Source: Undaria pinnatifida (taxonomy: Eukaryota; Sar; Phaeophyceae; Laminariales; Alariaceae). From it: a stretch of 64,000 nt of DNA. Of this stretch, positions 48,819-60,300 are shown in pieces. The stretch covers positions 10,148,179 through 10,212,178 of the forward strand of contig JABAKD010000018.1 of the NCBI GenBank assembly GCA_012845835.1, written 5' to 3'. The position numbers and the translations under genes are program-made. Every line of letters starts with the position of its first letter. Position 1 is the first letter of the stretch. The notes beneath the pieces were generated by a model. It was not told the origin of the DNA. It worked only from the letters and a program-made list of their open reading frames with translations, and did not search any database.

Positions 48819-49320
48819 CTCACATTAACTCGCATAACCAAGTCCGTGGTCACAGGACAGGCTCCAGTCACTCTGGAGCTGAGGAATACCCCTGGGAAAA
48901 ACACAAAAAATCGAAGGTGGTACACGCATATATCACAGCTGACGCAATTCATGCCTCCACCAGAAACATATAAAAGTGAAACCGGGAGTCAGCCTACGAT
49001 ATGCCAGGTCCATACTGGTGCATGCGTCTCACTACTCGCGCCTGGAAAAAGCGACTATACCGCTTGTCACCCAAAAAAGACGACCACGTATATATTGATC
49101 TCACAGCTGGAGTGTATTTTAATTTTTATAATATATTGCACGCAGTACCTATCACTTCGCATACGCACGACAGACGCAAGTCAATAGGAAAAAAGAAACA
49201 AAGAAAAGAAAAGAAGATAAACGAAACGAAAGAAAAAACAAGAAAGCGAAAAAACCAAAAAGGAAAGGAACGAAAAGAAAAGACAAGAAAAGCAAGAAAA
49301 GACAAGACGAGAAGAGGAAG
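48815..49320 (-). repeat. F-family element, right arm of a far inverted pair
   Basis: Reverse complement of 45060-45535 with an extra E-family end (gatctcacagctggagtgta) inserted near 49100. Ends in A/G-rich aagaaaagaaaagaagataa. Confidence 0.8.
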
Positions 49321-49557
49321 CAAGGAAAGGAAAAGAGAAAGAAATACCATATGTACTATAGCAGACCCTAGGAACAGACTAAAGGCGGCATTGGGCTCAT
49401 AGAGGGTATCAAGTACATCATCAATGACACTGGGAAGATAACGCAACATGGCGAAGTCAGGGCGGTCTTACGCTATCTTGTGACGGCCATTGGAAGGCCC
49501 ACATATTTCAAGACGATGATGGCCAGACCCAGACTTCAGTCTCTTGGGGCATGACGC

Positions 49558-49918
49558 CCCCCCTTCCCCCCCCCCCCCCTCCCCCCCTCCTCCCTCCCCC
49601 CCTCCTCCCTCCCCCCCTCCCCCCTCCCCCCCTCCTCCCTCCCCCCCTCCCCCCTCCGCCCCTCCCACCTCCGCCCCTCCCCCCTCCCCCCCTCCCTCCC
49701 TCCCCCCTCCCCCTCCCCCCTCCCCCCTCCCCCCCTCCCCCCTCCCCCCTCCCCCCCTCCCCCCTCCCCCCCTCCCCCCCTCCCCCCTCCCCCCCTCCCC
49801 CCTCCCCCCTTCCCCCCTCCCCCCCCTCCCCCCTCCCCCCCCCCCCCCCTCCCCCCTCCCCCCTCCCCCCCTCCCCCCTCCCTCCCTCCCCGCTCCCGCC
49901 TCCCCCCCTCCCCCTCCC
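49558..49918. repeat. 360-bp CCCCCT-rich polypyrimidine block
   Basis: Runs of C broken by single or double T, with a very strong strand bias. The minus strand is G-rich and could form quadruplexes; pure Pro/Ser or Gly/Glu frames here are artefacts. Confidence 0.95.
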
Positions 49919-50550
49919 CCTGGCCGCAGCCTTGCGCGTCGCTCTGCAGCTTTGCGTCTCTCCGTTTTATGCCAATTCCGCATGATATCACACCTTGAAC
50001 CTGTCTCGCTGACGTGGTTTCTCTCTTCTCTGCGTGCTTCACTTGCTAGTCAACAACCCGACAGCTGATCCAAGGTTCCCTCTGCTATACCAGGACAAGT
50101 ACAAGTAACCACCCGCGTTGATCTCATGGGTCAACGTGCAATAACTCCAAACTTCTTCCGTACATATAAAAAACAGGAGTTTCAAACTTAGAGCAGGCAA
50201 AAAATTCAAATTCAACTTCCCAAACAAAAGGACTTTAAACTTGAATTTCGGAAAAAAAAAGATAAAATCGCTGAGAAGCGCTGTTTCAGGCATCCGAGCC
50301 CGCTCAGCCGTCCGGAGAGGTAAATGCCTTAGAGTTAGTGTAGACAGCGAAACAAATGCTAGCCTCTCAGGGCCTCTCAGGAGATCGATATTTGTAAGTA
50401 GTTGTATGATGCACGTGAGGTTGGCGCGACGTGTAACTCGGCACGAAGTTTTACTCTGTCCGCAGTGCGTACGAGTGGAACCAGCCCGTCTGTGCGTAGC
50501 CTTGTGCGTAGCCTACACACGATGCAGTTAGCAATGGCCCTATGATCCCC

Positions 50551-50630
50551 ATATGGTATGTGCACTATATGGTATGTGCACTATATGGTATGTGCACTAT
50601 ATGGTATGTGCACTATATGGTATGTGCACT
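50551..50630. repeat. Perfect 16-bp repeat, five units
   Basis: Unit ATATGGTATGTGCACT, five identical copies, directly followed by the left end of a CTATAGAGGG TIR element. Confidence 0.95.
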
Positions 50631-50795
50631 ATAGAGGGAAAGATCGGCGCTGCAGGGGCGACTACTGTACTACTATTCCGCACACTCGCACTTCTCGTTG
50701 CTGCCGTATGTGCCAAACGATTTCACAGACGGGCAGTATAGCGGGCAACCGGCGCTACTCAACCGGCGCTGTACGAGTACTCGCAGCGGCGATGG
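50624..50795. mobile_element. TCCCTCTATAG...CCGG TIR element, partial copy
   Basis: Left end gtgcactatagagggaaaga, interior ccaaacgatttcacagacgg and ggcaaccggcgctactcaac as in the copies at 55963 and 62524. Confidence 0.65.
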
Positions 50796-50987
50796 GGCCG
50801 ACTACTTGTACATATGGTACTTGGGTAGATATATGTGGTGTAGACTACATATGCACCCGGAGTGATAGTCTAGGTATAATACGTGTAATATATACATATA
50901 TACACATCATACCTGGTAGTCTTTTCTGGGTGGTATGCGGTGTAGTCGGTTTTCAGACGCGAGGATTGAGACGTACAATAATAGTAA

Positions 50988-51165
50988 AAAAAATGAAAAT
51001 ACACTTCAGCTGTGAGATCGAAGATTTTGTCAAAACTCATCTTTGCAAGCTGTGTGTGATACTCCGATCGCGCGTATTTTACGGGGTGTGTCTTCATTAG
51101 GTCTAAAGACACAGGTCGGCTACTCCCCTTGGAAATATAGTGTAGCTTGTACCAGGGTCAACATT
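50988..51165 (+). repeat. E-family element
   Basis: cacttcagctgtgagatcga, tcatctttgcaagctgtgtg, then cacaggtcggctactcccct. An inverted copy lies at 51565-51745. Confidence 0.8.
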
Positions 51166-51184
51166 TTCTGTATGATATGTATCA

Positions 51185-51390
51185 GTATGGGCCTGGCACG
51201 TCGTAGACCGACTCCCGATTTCACTTTTTATATTTTTCTGGCGAAGGCATGAATTGCTTCAGCTATGATATATATATATATATATATGCGTGTACCGCTT
51301 TTGGTTTGCTCGTGTTTTTTTCCTGGGGTATTCCTCCACTCCAGAGTGACTGAAGCCTGTCCTGTGACCACGGACTTGATTTTACGAGTT
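51185..51390 (+). repeat. F-family element
   Basis: cctggcacgtcgtagaccga, ggggtattcctccactccag, cctgtcctgtgaccacggac; an AT microsatellite is inserted at 51270-51288. Confidence 0.8.
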
Positions 51391-51564
51391 AATTTGAGAA
51401 CAACAAACAACAAGAATACCTGGTAGAGCCTTTGCTTTGTCGCGACCCTAGACGTTGGGTGATTGTTGATTATCAATAGTAGTGGTGCATGCTCAACGTC
51501 CGCTTGGATGAAATCGAATCCCATGTCCTTGCCGTCATCAAATATATACAAACAGATTGATTAA

Positions 51565-51745
51565 CATCGCCCTGTTGACCCTGGTACAAGCTACACTGTA
51601 GTTCCAAGGGGAGTAGCCGACCTGTGTTCTTAATGAAGACACACACCCTGTAATACGCGCGATTGGAGTATCACACCCAGCTTGCAAACATGAGTTTCGA
51701 CGAAATCTTCGATCTAGCATCTGTTGTTGTAGTGTATTTACAGTA
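51565..51745 (-). repeat. E-family element, inverted
   Basis: gccctgttgaccctggtaca, ggggagtagccgacctgtgt and cagcttgcaaacatgagttt: the inverted partner of 50988-51165, with a 400-bp spacer. Confidence 0.8.
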
Positions 51746-52689
51746 CACCAATTTAACTTCTACGCTAAGGCGGAAAAAATGACGAAAACAAGTGACGATT
51801 TTTCAGCCATGGCCTTTCGAAGCAACGCGTGCTGCTTGGCGACATCATGTATAGGGTGGAACATTTCGTGTCCGAATTATAATGCAACAAGTTGCCATGG
51901 CATGATCCTACTCGTGCTTGAATTGCTCCGCCTTCAGGGAGACGGTGGATACTTGTCGCACTTATAGCGTCTTTGGTCGCTATGGTCGTTGTACGCAGAC
52001 CCCACAAGAGTTTCCTGGTACAGCAGTACCTGCTCATTGACAACAGTACCTGCTCATTGTGAACCCCTTTGGGACCCCTCTATGATACGATACGCGCTAC
52101 CGCTACAATATGCGGGCCCAAAAGGCGACATCTGCAGTGCTATTGACCTTGTAGGAAGAACATGCACCAGTTCACTGCAAGAGTTGCCATGCTGCCCGTG
52201 CGCCGTACATCTATTAATGCTGTCGACTACACTTCTGACACATCCCTACCCCTTTAGCCGTGGTAGCTGGTAGCTAACGAATGCTTCGTGTGGACAATGC
52301 TGTGATCGTCATACCGCCATTTTCGACTTCATTTCCCCCTCAAGGCTCGAAGGGGTTAGTAATAGTAAGCTAATGTGGAACGGTGCGTAGAGGCGGCCCG
52401 TGCTCCCAGTACCCACTACCGGCATGATGGCTTTTTCAAGCTTTACATGCGTTAAGCTTGAGTACAGATCACTCAACTGTTCGAACTCAGCTGATTTATT
52501 TGTAATAATGTTATTCAAAAACAGGGTTCCCTGGCAAACGCCGTTAAGTAAGCATACTGTACCGGATAGTAAAGTAGGAAGTAGTTGCTTGTGGCTCGTT
52601 CGCCAAACCAGCAATAATTTCTCCTTACCCCTCGCCTGCCCTCGTGCGAGTGCGTCAGCGGGGTCTTTCCGGCGGTGTAGCGCTGGACT

Positions 52690-52990
52690 CACCCTCAATG
52701 AGCGGTGTGTGCCTTGTTGTCGCTCACTGGGTAGCTTCTTGTCCCTTGTCACTGAATGTGTACCTTTTGTCACCGACTGTTTGCCTCGTTGTCACTGACA
52801 GTGTATCTTCTCGTCGCTGAATGTGTACACCTTATTGTGACGGGAGGGTGTACCTTCTTGTCACTGACTATACCTTTTTACTGACGGTGTACCTTATCGT
52901 ACTTACTGTGTATCTTGTATGACTGACTGTGTACATTTTATTTCTGACTGTGTACCGTATTGTCGCTGACTGGGTGCTTTGTTATCCTTT
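52690..52990. repeat. Degenerate ~30-bp minisatellite
   Basis: The words gtcactgactgtgtacctt, with variants, recur about ten times. The long minus-strand frame at 52309-52773 lies partly within it and is not supported as a gene. Confidence 0.7.
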
Positions 52991-53320
52991 AGTTGTCAAT
53001 TACCCTGCCTATCGTATATCTTGTCGTAGGATGGATTTTGGTAGCGAAGGGTAAACGGTGGTTCGCAAGGCACAACGCATCTCTCATTCGTAGGTCTGTA
53101 AATTGGTTAGCTATTATTCTCCGGCCAAGTATTCGTTGGCTAGGTATTACGGCGACCGTACTCGTCGTTGCGTGCCGGGTGCTGCGTTTTCTCTTTGCCT
53201 GGTGCGTTTGCGGCTCGCGATATGTTTCAGTCCGAGCAAGACTTCAGTCAGCTAGTTATCTTACTTCTCTCCCCATCTAATAACTATTATTATACCAACT
53301 CTTGGGCCTATAAATTCGTT

Positions 53321-53627
53321 TACGGTGCGTGTATTATGCGCTGCGTGTCACGAGCGTGCCGTCCATGCTCTGTCCCCGGCTTTCCTGCAAGAGGCCTTCA
53401 CTTTGAGGCCTTCACTTTGAGCATATAATTGTCTGTATGGGTGACGGGTCGGTCACGTCCACCTTGTCACGGTTTGATTATTACTGTGGGTCTGATAGGC
53501 TGGTGGGCCCGTTTTGCCCGCTTGAGAAAATATGTCTTGCTCAAGGTGAAGGCCTCTCCCAGGAAAACCGGGGACAGAACATGGACGGCACGCGCGTGAA
53601 ACGCAGCGCATAGTACACGCACCGTAC
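53321..53627. repeat. Inverted repeat, ~100-bp arms
   Basis: Left arm 53321-53420 (tacggtgcgtgtattatgcg...), right arm 53529-53627 (ending gcatagtacacgcaccgta), spacer ~108 bp. Could be a foldback element. No terminal duplication seen. Confidence 0.75.
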
Positions 53628-54348
53628 GCATGACACATGGCGCGCAGCACACCCAAACTAGCGTAGTAATATCGAGTAATATCGCCAACCCTTCTCTGTA
53701 CAGGATAACCACATGGTTTCGGCGAGCCATGCAATGTGCGAACAGATATATCACGACAAAAACTGGGAAAATGTACGTATACCCGTGGCATGCCTCGCAG
53801 AAAAAAAACGGGGAAAATGCGCTTATCCAGCCCCGCGGGCGAAACAAAGTAAAAACACTTGCCACGCGCGACGTACTGCACGGATTGCGCCAAACCTCGA
53901 CAACAGTGGCCACAAGATCCGAGTTGTGTCCACCCCTTTGGCGTTTCGCCTAAAGTGCGCGCACGAAGAGATGTGTCCCGAAAACAGGAAAAAATGGCAA
54001 TTGTTATAACCATACATAGGAATTGGATGTCGGACGAGCACAAGTAGGTGTTCAGCTGACACGAGTAAAATCCTCATGGCACTAGTAGAGCTTACAACTT
54101 GTTCGAGAAAATGGTTGCGGCACACTGTGTGCGAGACGAAGGGGGCTGTCCCTTCGTTGTCCCTTCGTTGTCCCTTCATTGTCCCTTCATTGCTTGGTTG
54201 AGTTAGGGTTAGAGTTTGGGTTCGATATGGGTCAGAGTTTGTCAACATGTCAATTATATTCTCGAGTAAGTGGTAAGCAAGTGGTAAGGTTCCCTTCATG
54301 ACACTGCTCTGCTGTTTTTTTTGTGTTGTACGACGCAACAGGACAGCC

Positions 54349-57300
54349 ATGAGCGATGTGACCATACAGGACGGGGGTAATGGCGAGCAACTGCCCAAAT
54401 CAAGCGCGAGCTTAGGAATGACACAGGAGAACCAGGGCACTTGGGATAGGTAAGCTATCAAACCTCGGACTGCTGCTGACAGCAACTGCTGTTGTGTCCA
54501 CTGCTGTGGTACGCACGCTGCCCCCGCAGCCCCGGTTGCTTGGTGTGGCCAATGCAACGTTCGTCAGCTTTTTCAACATGTTTTCCCTCTACAACACCAA
54601 GGGGGTCAATGCCCGTTGTGTGTTCCCTCTCCCCTCTTCCCTCTTCCCTCTTGCTTACTGTCTACCTGGTATTGTCTATGGCCTGCTTCGCATATTCTTC
54701 ACTGTCTATTCCGTATTCCCTTTCTTCCCTATTCCCTTGCCTGGGCATAGTACGCATCCTCTATTGCTGTTTGCTCAAGTGCTTGTTGATTACCAGGTAT
54801 TGCCTGATTCCTAGGACTGTGGGTTGACTGACTAAGAGTCGCCAGCTAGTTATTAGTTGGCTGGGTGTTATTGTTACATGCTGCGGTGTTCTGCTTTTTT
54901 CTGTTGGTGTGCTACTTTATGCCACGCGAGTATGTACTGACATGACACAACGTAACACCCTTGAGAGACCCTCAAAATCGGGACGGCATGTCGATATTTC
55001 TGGTACATTCCTTCGGTACATCCCTTCAAAGTCCGATAGTCTGAGAAGAGCTTTAGAATGCACCTATTTTGTTATCAAAATCAGATATAAACTTGGCCGT
55101 TTTGTCATGCTTTTTGTGTGTAAATTAGGCCAAACAGCGTGTTCTTGGCCTCCAGCGAGGCCCCTTCGGCCGGACCTCAAACCAACTAATAACTAATACC
55201 TAAAAGGGAGCTTCAACCAACTCACAGCCCTACAATCCTCCCTTCCCAAATGCATGCTTCGCGTCCTGCTAATGGTCAAGTGCCTACTGCCCACAAGTAC
55301 TGCTTGTTACCACCGACTGAGTGCTGCTTCAAGGTACCTGGTACTGTCTTTTGTCCTACCCCTCTTTTTTTTTACTTTTTTCTCTTCCCTCCTTCCCTAT
55401 TATTTATAGTGCATATTTCACGTATTGACAATTGCCTATGGCTTACCAGGTATTTCATACCGGTATGACCATTTCATACCGGTATGACTCAATGCTCATC
55501 GCATCTCCCCTCTCCTCTCCTCCCACTCCCGCCTCCCCCCTTCTCTCTCCGTCACCCCTCCTCTCTCCCATCTCCCCTCACAAATCCCCCTTATCCCCTG
55601 CCCTCCCCCCTCTCCTCTCCTCCCTCCACCCTCCTCCTTCTGCCCTACCCGGCTTCCCCTCTCCCCCCGCCCCCTCTCCCATCTCCCCTCCACCCTCTGT
55701 TCCTCCCTCTCCCGCGCTCCCTCTCCCCCGCCCCCTCTCCCCTCCTCCCTTGTGGGTGAGCAGCTCGACACAGACTTTCCACGGAGGGCAGGACTGGGCC
55801 CACCTGTCCAATTTTGTGGAGGACTTCAGCGTCACGACCAATGGTCTCGGCACTCCCGAGGCTGCTGTGCAGGCCGCCTATAAGGCGGTGAGATGCCGTC
55901 TGTTTACTACCTGGTATAACCCGTTACCCTGTGGGCGCGTCGTACGATATGGGTGATGGTAGTTGTCCCTCTGTAGTGCCGGTGTGTGCACTATAGAGGA
56001 ATATACCGGCACTAAAGCGGCAGCTGGCACTACTCCACATGCTGCCACTACTGGATGCTCCCATCTGCTCCAAGCGATTTCACAGGCACTATAGCGAGCA
56101 GCCGGCACTACTCAAACGGCGCTACGTAGGGAACCAAGCGATTTCACAAGCTCTATAAACGGGCAACCGGCACTACTCAACCCGCACTATGTAGGGACCA
56201 AGCGATTTCACAAGCACTATAGCGGGCGACCGGCACTACTCAACCGGCACTATAGAAGGACCAAGCGATATCACAAGCACTATAACAGGCGACCGGCACT
56301 ATGGAGGGAGCACTACTGTATTATTAATAGTTCTGCCGGACGGGGCTCCTCAGTTGAGGCACTACCCAAAGCTGTTGGATTACCATTTTGTTGCTTACAA
56401 TTAGTGTTACCATGTTTGTGTCTTACTTTTAGTGTTACCGTTTTGTGTTTTACAATTGGTTCGATTATGACCTTGGTACAGTATAGTCCATGCGAGTCGA
56501 CGAGGGGAGAATGGACTGAAGTCTTGTCGCGATAGGAATGAATGAATGATTGAAACACGAATGAAGGCGCTTACCGTAGGGGGAGGGGTGCAGACAGCGT
56601 GGTGACTCGAGTGATGCTGGATAGGATAGATCTGAGCTTCGTCTAGAGAGGGAGAAGGAGAAACAAAAAGTGCGAAGATAGCAGATCGGGTAAACATAAG
56701 GAAATCATAAAGAACGCAATCCTGTAGGCTATTTCATTGTTCATCGAGGTGCATCTTCATTTATTCTCGATGTGAGGTGTGGGGTGGGTTTTAGGCTGCT
56801 CAAGCGTGGAGCCTGACAAAATAATACATGCACCCCAACCGTAGCAACCTCATCAACCATCAACCATCAACCTGCCTCATCAACCCGGCTCATCAACCTG
56901 CCTCATCAACTTCATCAACCTGCCTCATCTCTCATCAACCTGCCTCATCTCTCGTCAACCTGGCTCATCTCTCATCAACCTGGCTCATCTCACACCTCTC
57001 ATTCTCATGGCTCATGTCTCATCTCTCATCTCTCATATCTCTCGTCAAGGTCATCTCTCATCTCCAATCTCTCATATCTTTGGGTTCCTCGCTTCTTTTT
57101 CTCGTTGGTCGTCTGTTTTTTTTTGTTCCCCGCTGCCTGATAGGTGTCCGGCATCAAGCACTACCCTCCGTCGGACTTCGAACCGGCCGCGTCCGACCTA
57201 GCTCGCTTCTTGTGGCCAGGGGAGTCGTGGGAGAGCGGCAGACAGCTTCTTCTACTTGGAAACGGTTAGGGATTCAAAAAGTTCAAACCAGCCAATCAAT

Positions 57301-60300
57301 TTGTGTTATACCAATCAGTCAGATTCGAATGCTCTAATAATGACATCAGGTTCAAGTGTAAAACCAACCAATCAGATTCACTGGTTTCAATCTGCAAGTC
57401 GTATTCAAATGTTCAAATAAAAAAATCAGGTTCAAATGTTCAAATCAACAACTCAAATTCCAGTGTTAAATCAACCAATCGGATTTTAATATCGGGTTCA
57501 ACCAATCACGTCCAAACGTTCAAAGTTGTGTATCATCGAACGCGCGTGCGTAATGAAGTATGAACCGCTTTATATCCCTGTTTTTGATTGTGATGGTGGT
57601 GTTCAAGTCAGTAAATCAGCGAGCCCGAATACATAATTATTTTCCATTTTGAAGTCCCTTCTTGTATCCGCCGGCTATACCCCCAACCCCCCCCCCAGCC
57701 CCCGCTCCTACCCCGTCCCCCAATTCACAGGCCCACTCCCACCTCCACCCCCGCCTACAACATCGACTCCTAGATGTCCAGGCGCGAGTGAATCAGTCGA
57801 TCTGGTCATCCGCAAAGCTGACGTTGTGATCGATATATCTCGATATATTATGGATTTTTGCGCCGACTCTTCACCAGCAACCTCGCATTTAACCCCCTTG
57901 CCTCCGCTACCGCCTCTCCCCCTCACCCCACGTCCACTTCCACTCCCACCTACCGCTTCCTAGACGCCAACTGCGAGCGGATTTATCAATCTGGTCATTC
58001 GCACCTCTATGCTTATGATTGACCTCTATCTAACTTTTCTTGTGCTAGCTCCAACCCCCCCCCCCCCCAACCCCCACCTGTACCCCATCCCAAATCCCCA
58101 CGCCCACGCCCAAACCCACAACGTCCACCTCCACCACCCCCCCCGACCCCTCTTGCACCTCCATTCCAACCCCCACCCTAGCCCCCACCTCCACCCCCAA
58201 CCCCCGCCCCCTCCCCCAACCCCACCCTAACTCCCACCTCACCCCAGCTCCCACCTCAACTTCAACTCCCCCTCCCCCTCCCGCCTCCTCAATGTCAGGA
58301 GCGAGCGAATTAATCGATCTGGTTATCCGCAGCGCCAACCCCGGCCGGTGGCGCCCTGGTCCACAGAAAACTCAGTACAAGGAGTACGCGCGCTCGGCGC
58401 TGGCGGCTGGCTTTGCGACGGCTCCCAGCACTGACCGATCCGCGACATTACTTTGCCTGGTTAACCCGACGAACCCCACGGGAGACTACTGGGGAGTTGA
58501 GGAGATGAAGGCGTTTATTGAGGGGGGCTGTGATGCTGGGACTACTGTGATTGTTGGTGAGCTGGTTTTGGAACGGTGTTGGGAGGGGGGAGGGGGGGGT
58601 GCAGTCATTGTCGTGCATGGCCGTAGTCCGTATGACCGTAGACCCTCGCATCCCTACAACTATTGTGATTGTTCGGTAGATATTTTTTCAGCGGTGTTAA
58701 GTCGGGTGGTTTGGAAGGTGTGGGGGGGGGGATAGAACCCAACCTATCCCACTGGAGATTATTGGGACGTTGAGGAAATATAGGCGTGTGTTGAGCGGGG
58801 CTGCGATGCCAGGTCTACCATCGTTGCTGTTGGTGGTACGGTGTGGATGGAAGGGTAGGGCAGGGCAGGGTTCGGTATGTTGTATTATGGTCTGTTACGA
58901 GTATGCGATGGCATGTTTTGGTATGGTATAATGTGGCATGGTATGGCATGGTGCAGTACGGCACTGTTTGTCGACCTTGGTCGTCCTGTCCCCCCTCCCC
59001 CTACATTTTTCTCACACGGGCGGGCATCTGTGTTTTCTTGACGCCCCTAACTCCCATCCCTACTACTACCCTCACTCCCACCCATCCCCCCACCCCCACC
59101 CTCACCCTCGTCCTCACCCTTACCGCCGCCCTTACCCATACTCACCCCCACCCCCCACCCTCGTTGCTACAGCTGTGTGGTGCGAGAAACATAAATTGAT
59201 TGAGAGAGCCACCTTCACCCCGACTTAGCCCCCCCCCAAGCCCATCGCTGCCGCTGTGTAATGCGAGACATAAATAGATAAACACAGAGTCACCTTTACC
59301 CCCAACCCCACCGCCATGCCTCATGCCCACTCTCACCCCCACCCCTAATCCTACCCCCACCCCAACCCCCACCCCTAACCCTACCCCCACCCCCACCCCT
59401 AACCCCACCCGCACCCGCACCCCCACCCCTGCCGTTGCCGTTGCTTGATGTTTTTGGGTTTAGACGAGAGCATGCAGCCCTGGTTGGGGCCTGGTTGGAG
59501 GGAAGACAGTCTTTACTCTCAAGCCGACTGGCTGAGGAGCATGTCGATTGAGAAGGGGGTACACGTTTGGGTTATGACCAGCTGGACCAAGGTGATCGCT
59601 TATCAATCATTTGTTGAGCACTTCATTCGATCATTGACCAGTAACTACTTAAGAGAAGGTGCTTGTATTAGTTCCACACACGCCACGGGTTAGAGCTCAC
59701 CGCGTGCAAATCCCCGAAGCAAAAGCACAATCCCCTTTTTCCTATACGCACTTGCCTTCAAAAGGAATGTGAACCCCTTTATATCGTTTCCAGATCTAGA
59801 TCTTACGCCTTGTTAGGCTCCAAGGGAAAAAGCCTAACAGGAAGGATCCCCGTCGTTCAGGAAACGTGTTTGCCAAAAAGTGGTGTACCCTATTAATAGT
59901 AATAAATCCTTGATAATACCTCCATCGTACGATCATGCGTCTCGTGCAAGAACTAGTAGTAATTCACTCATTTTTTTTGTACGAGGGGTGCGCATGTGGG
60001 CATGTGGGTTGTACGACCGGCTGGATCAAGGAGACTAGTTTCGGTTTGTTTTTTGTTTTTTTTTACACTCAGACTGTGCTATTTAGTACTGGAAAACTTG
60101 TCCAAGTCTAACTCCAAGGCGTTTGTTTGCCCCGACAAGTTAACCGGTATTGCGTGGCAAACCGCAAAAGCAGTGAGGCAGTTCTTTTTTCTCATGCATT
60201 CTTTCAGTTTTTTTTTGTTGGTGGGTCGTCATTTTTTCGTATTTTTTTCGTTCGTGCTGCATTTTCTTTCATTGTTTTAATCCGTTCGTTCATTCGTTCT

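Noticed and set aside
49544-50068. Long overlapping Pro-rich and Gly/Glu-rich frames on both strands
   Set aside because: They are translations of a CCCCCT-type block; all frames are open because the repeat lacks T-A combinations.
51420-51555. Minus-strand frame with a protein-like segment (FDDGKDMGFDFIQADVEHAP)
   Set aside because: Reads well, but no acceptor, donor or continuation was found between the two E-family copies; recorded as a possible captured gene fragment only.
53823-54557. 244-codon minus-strand frame
   Set aside because: Overlaps exon 1 and intron 1 of the aminotransferase gene antisense; no family resemblance, and it crosses simple repeats.
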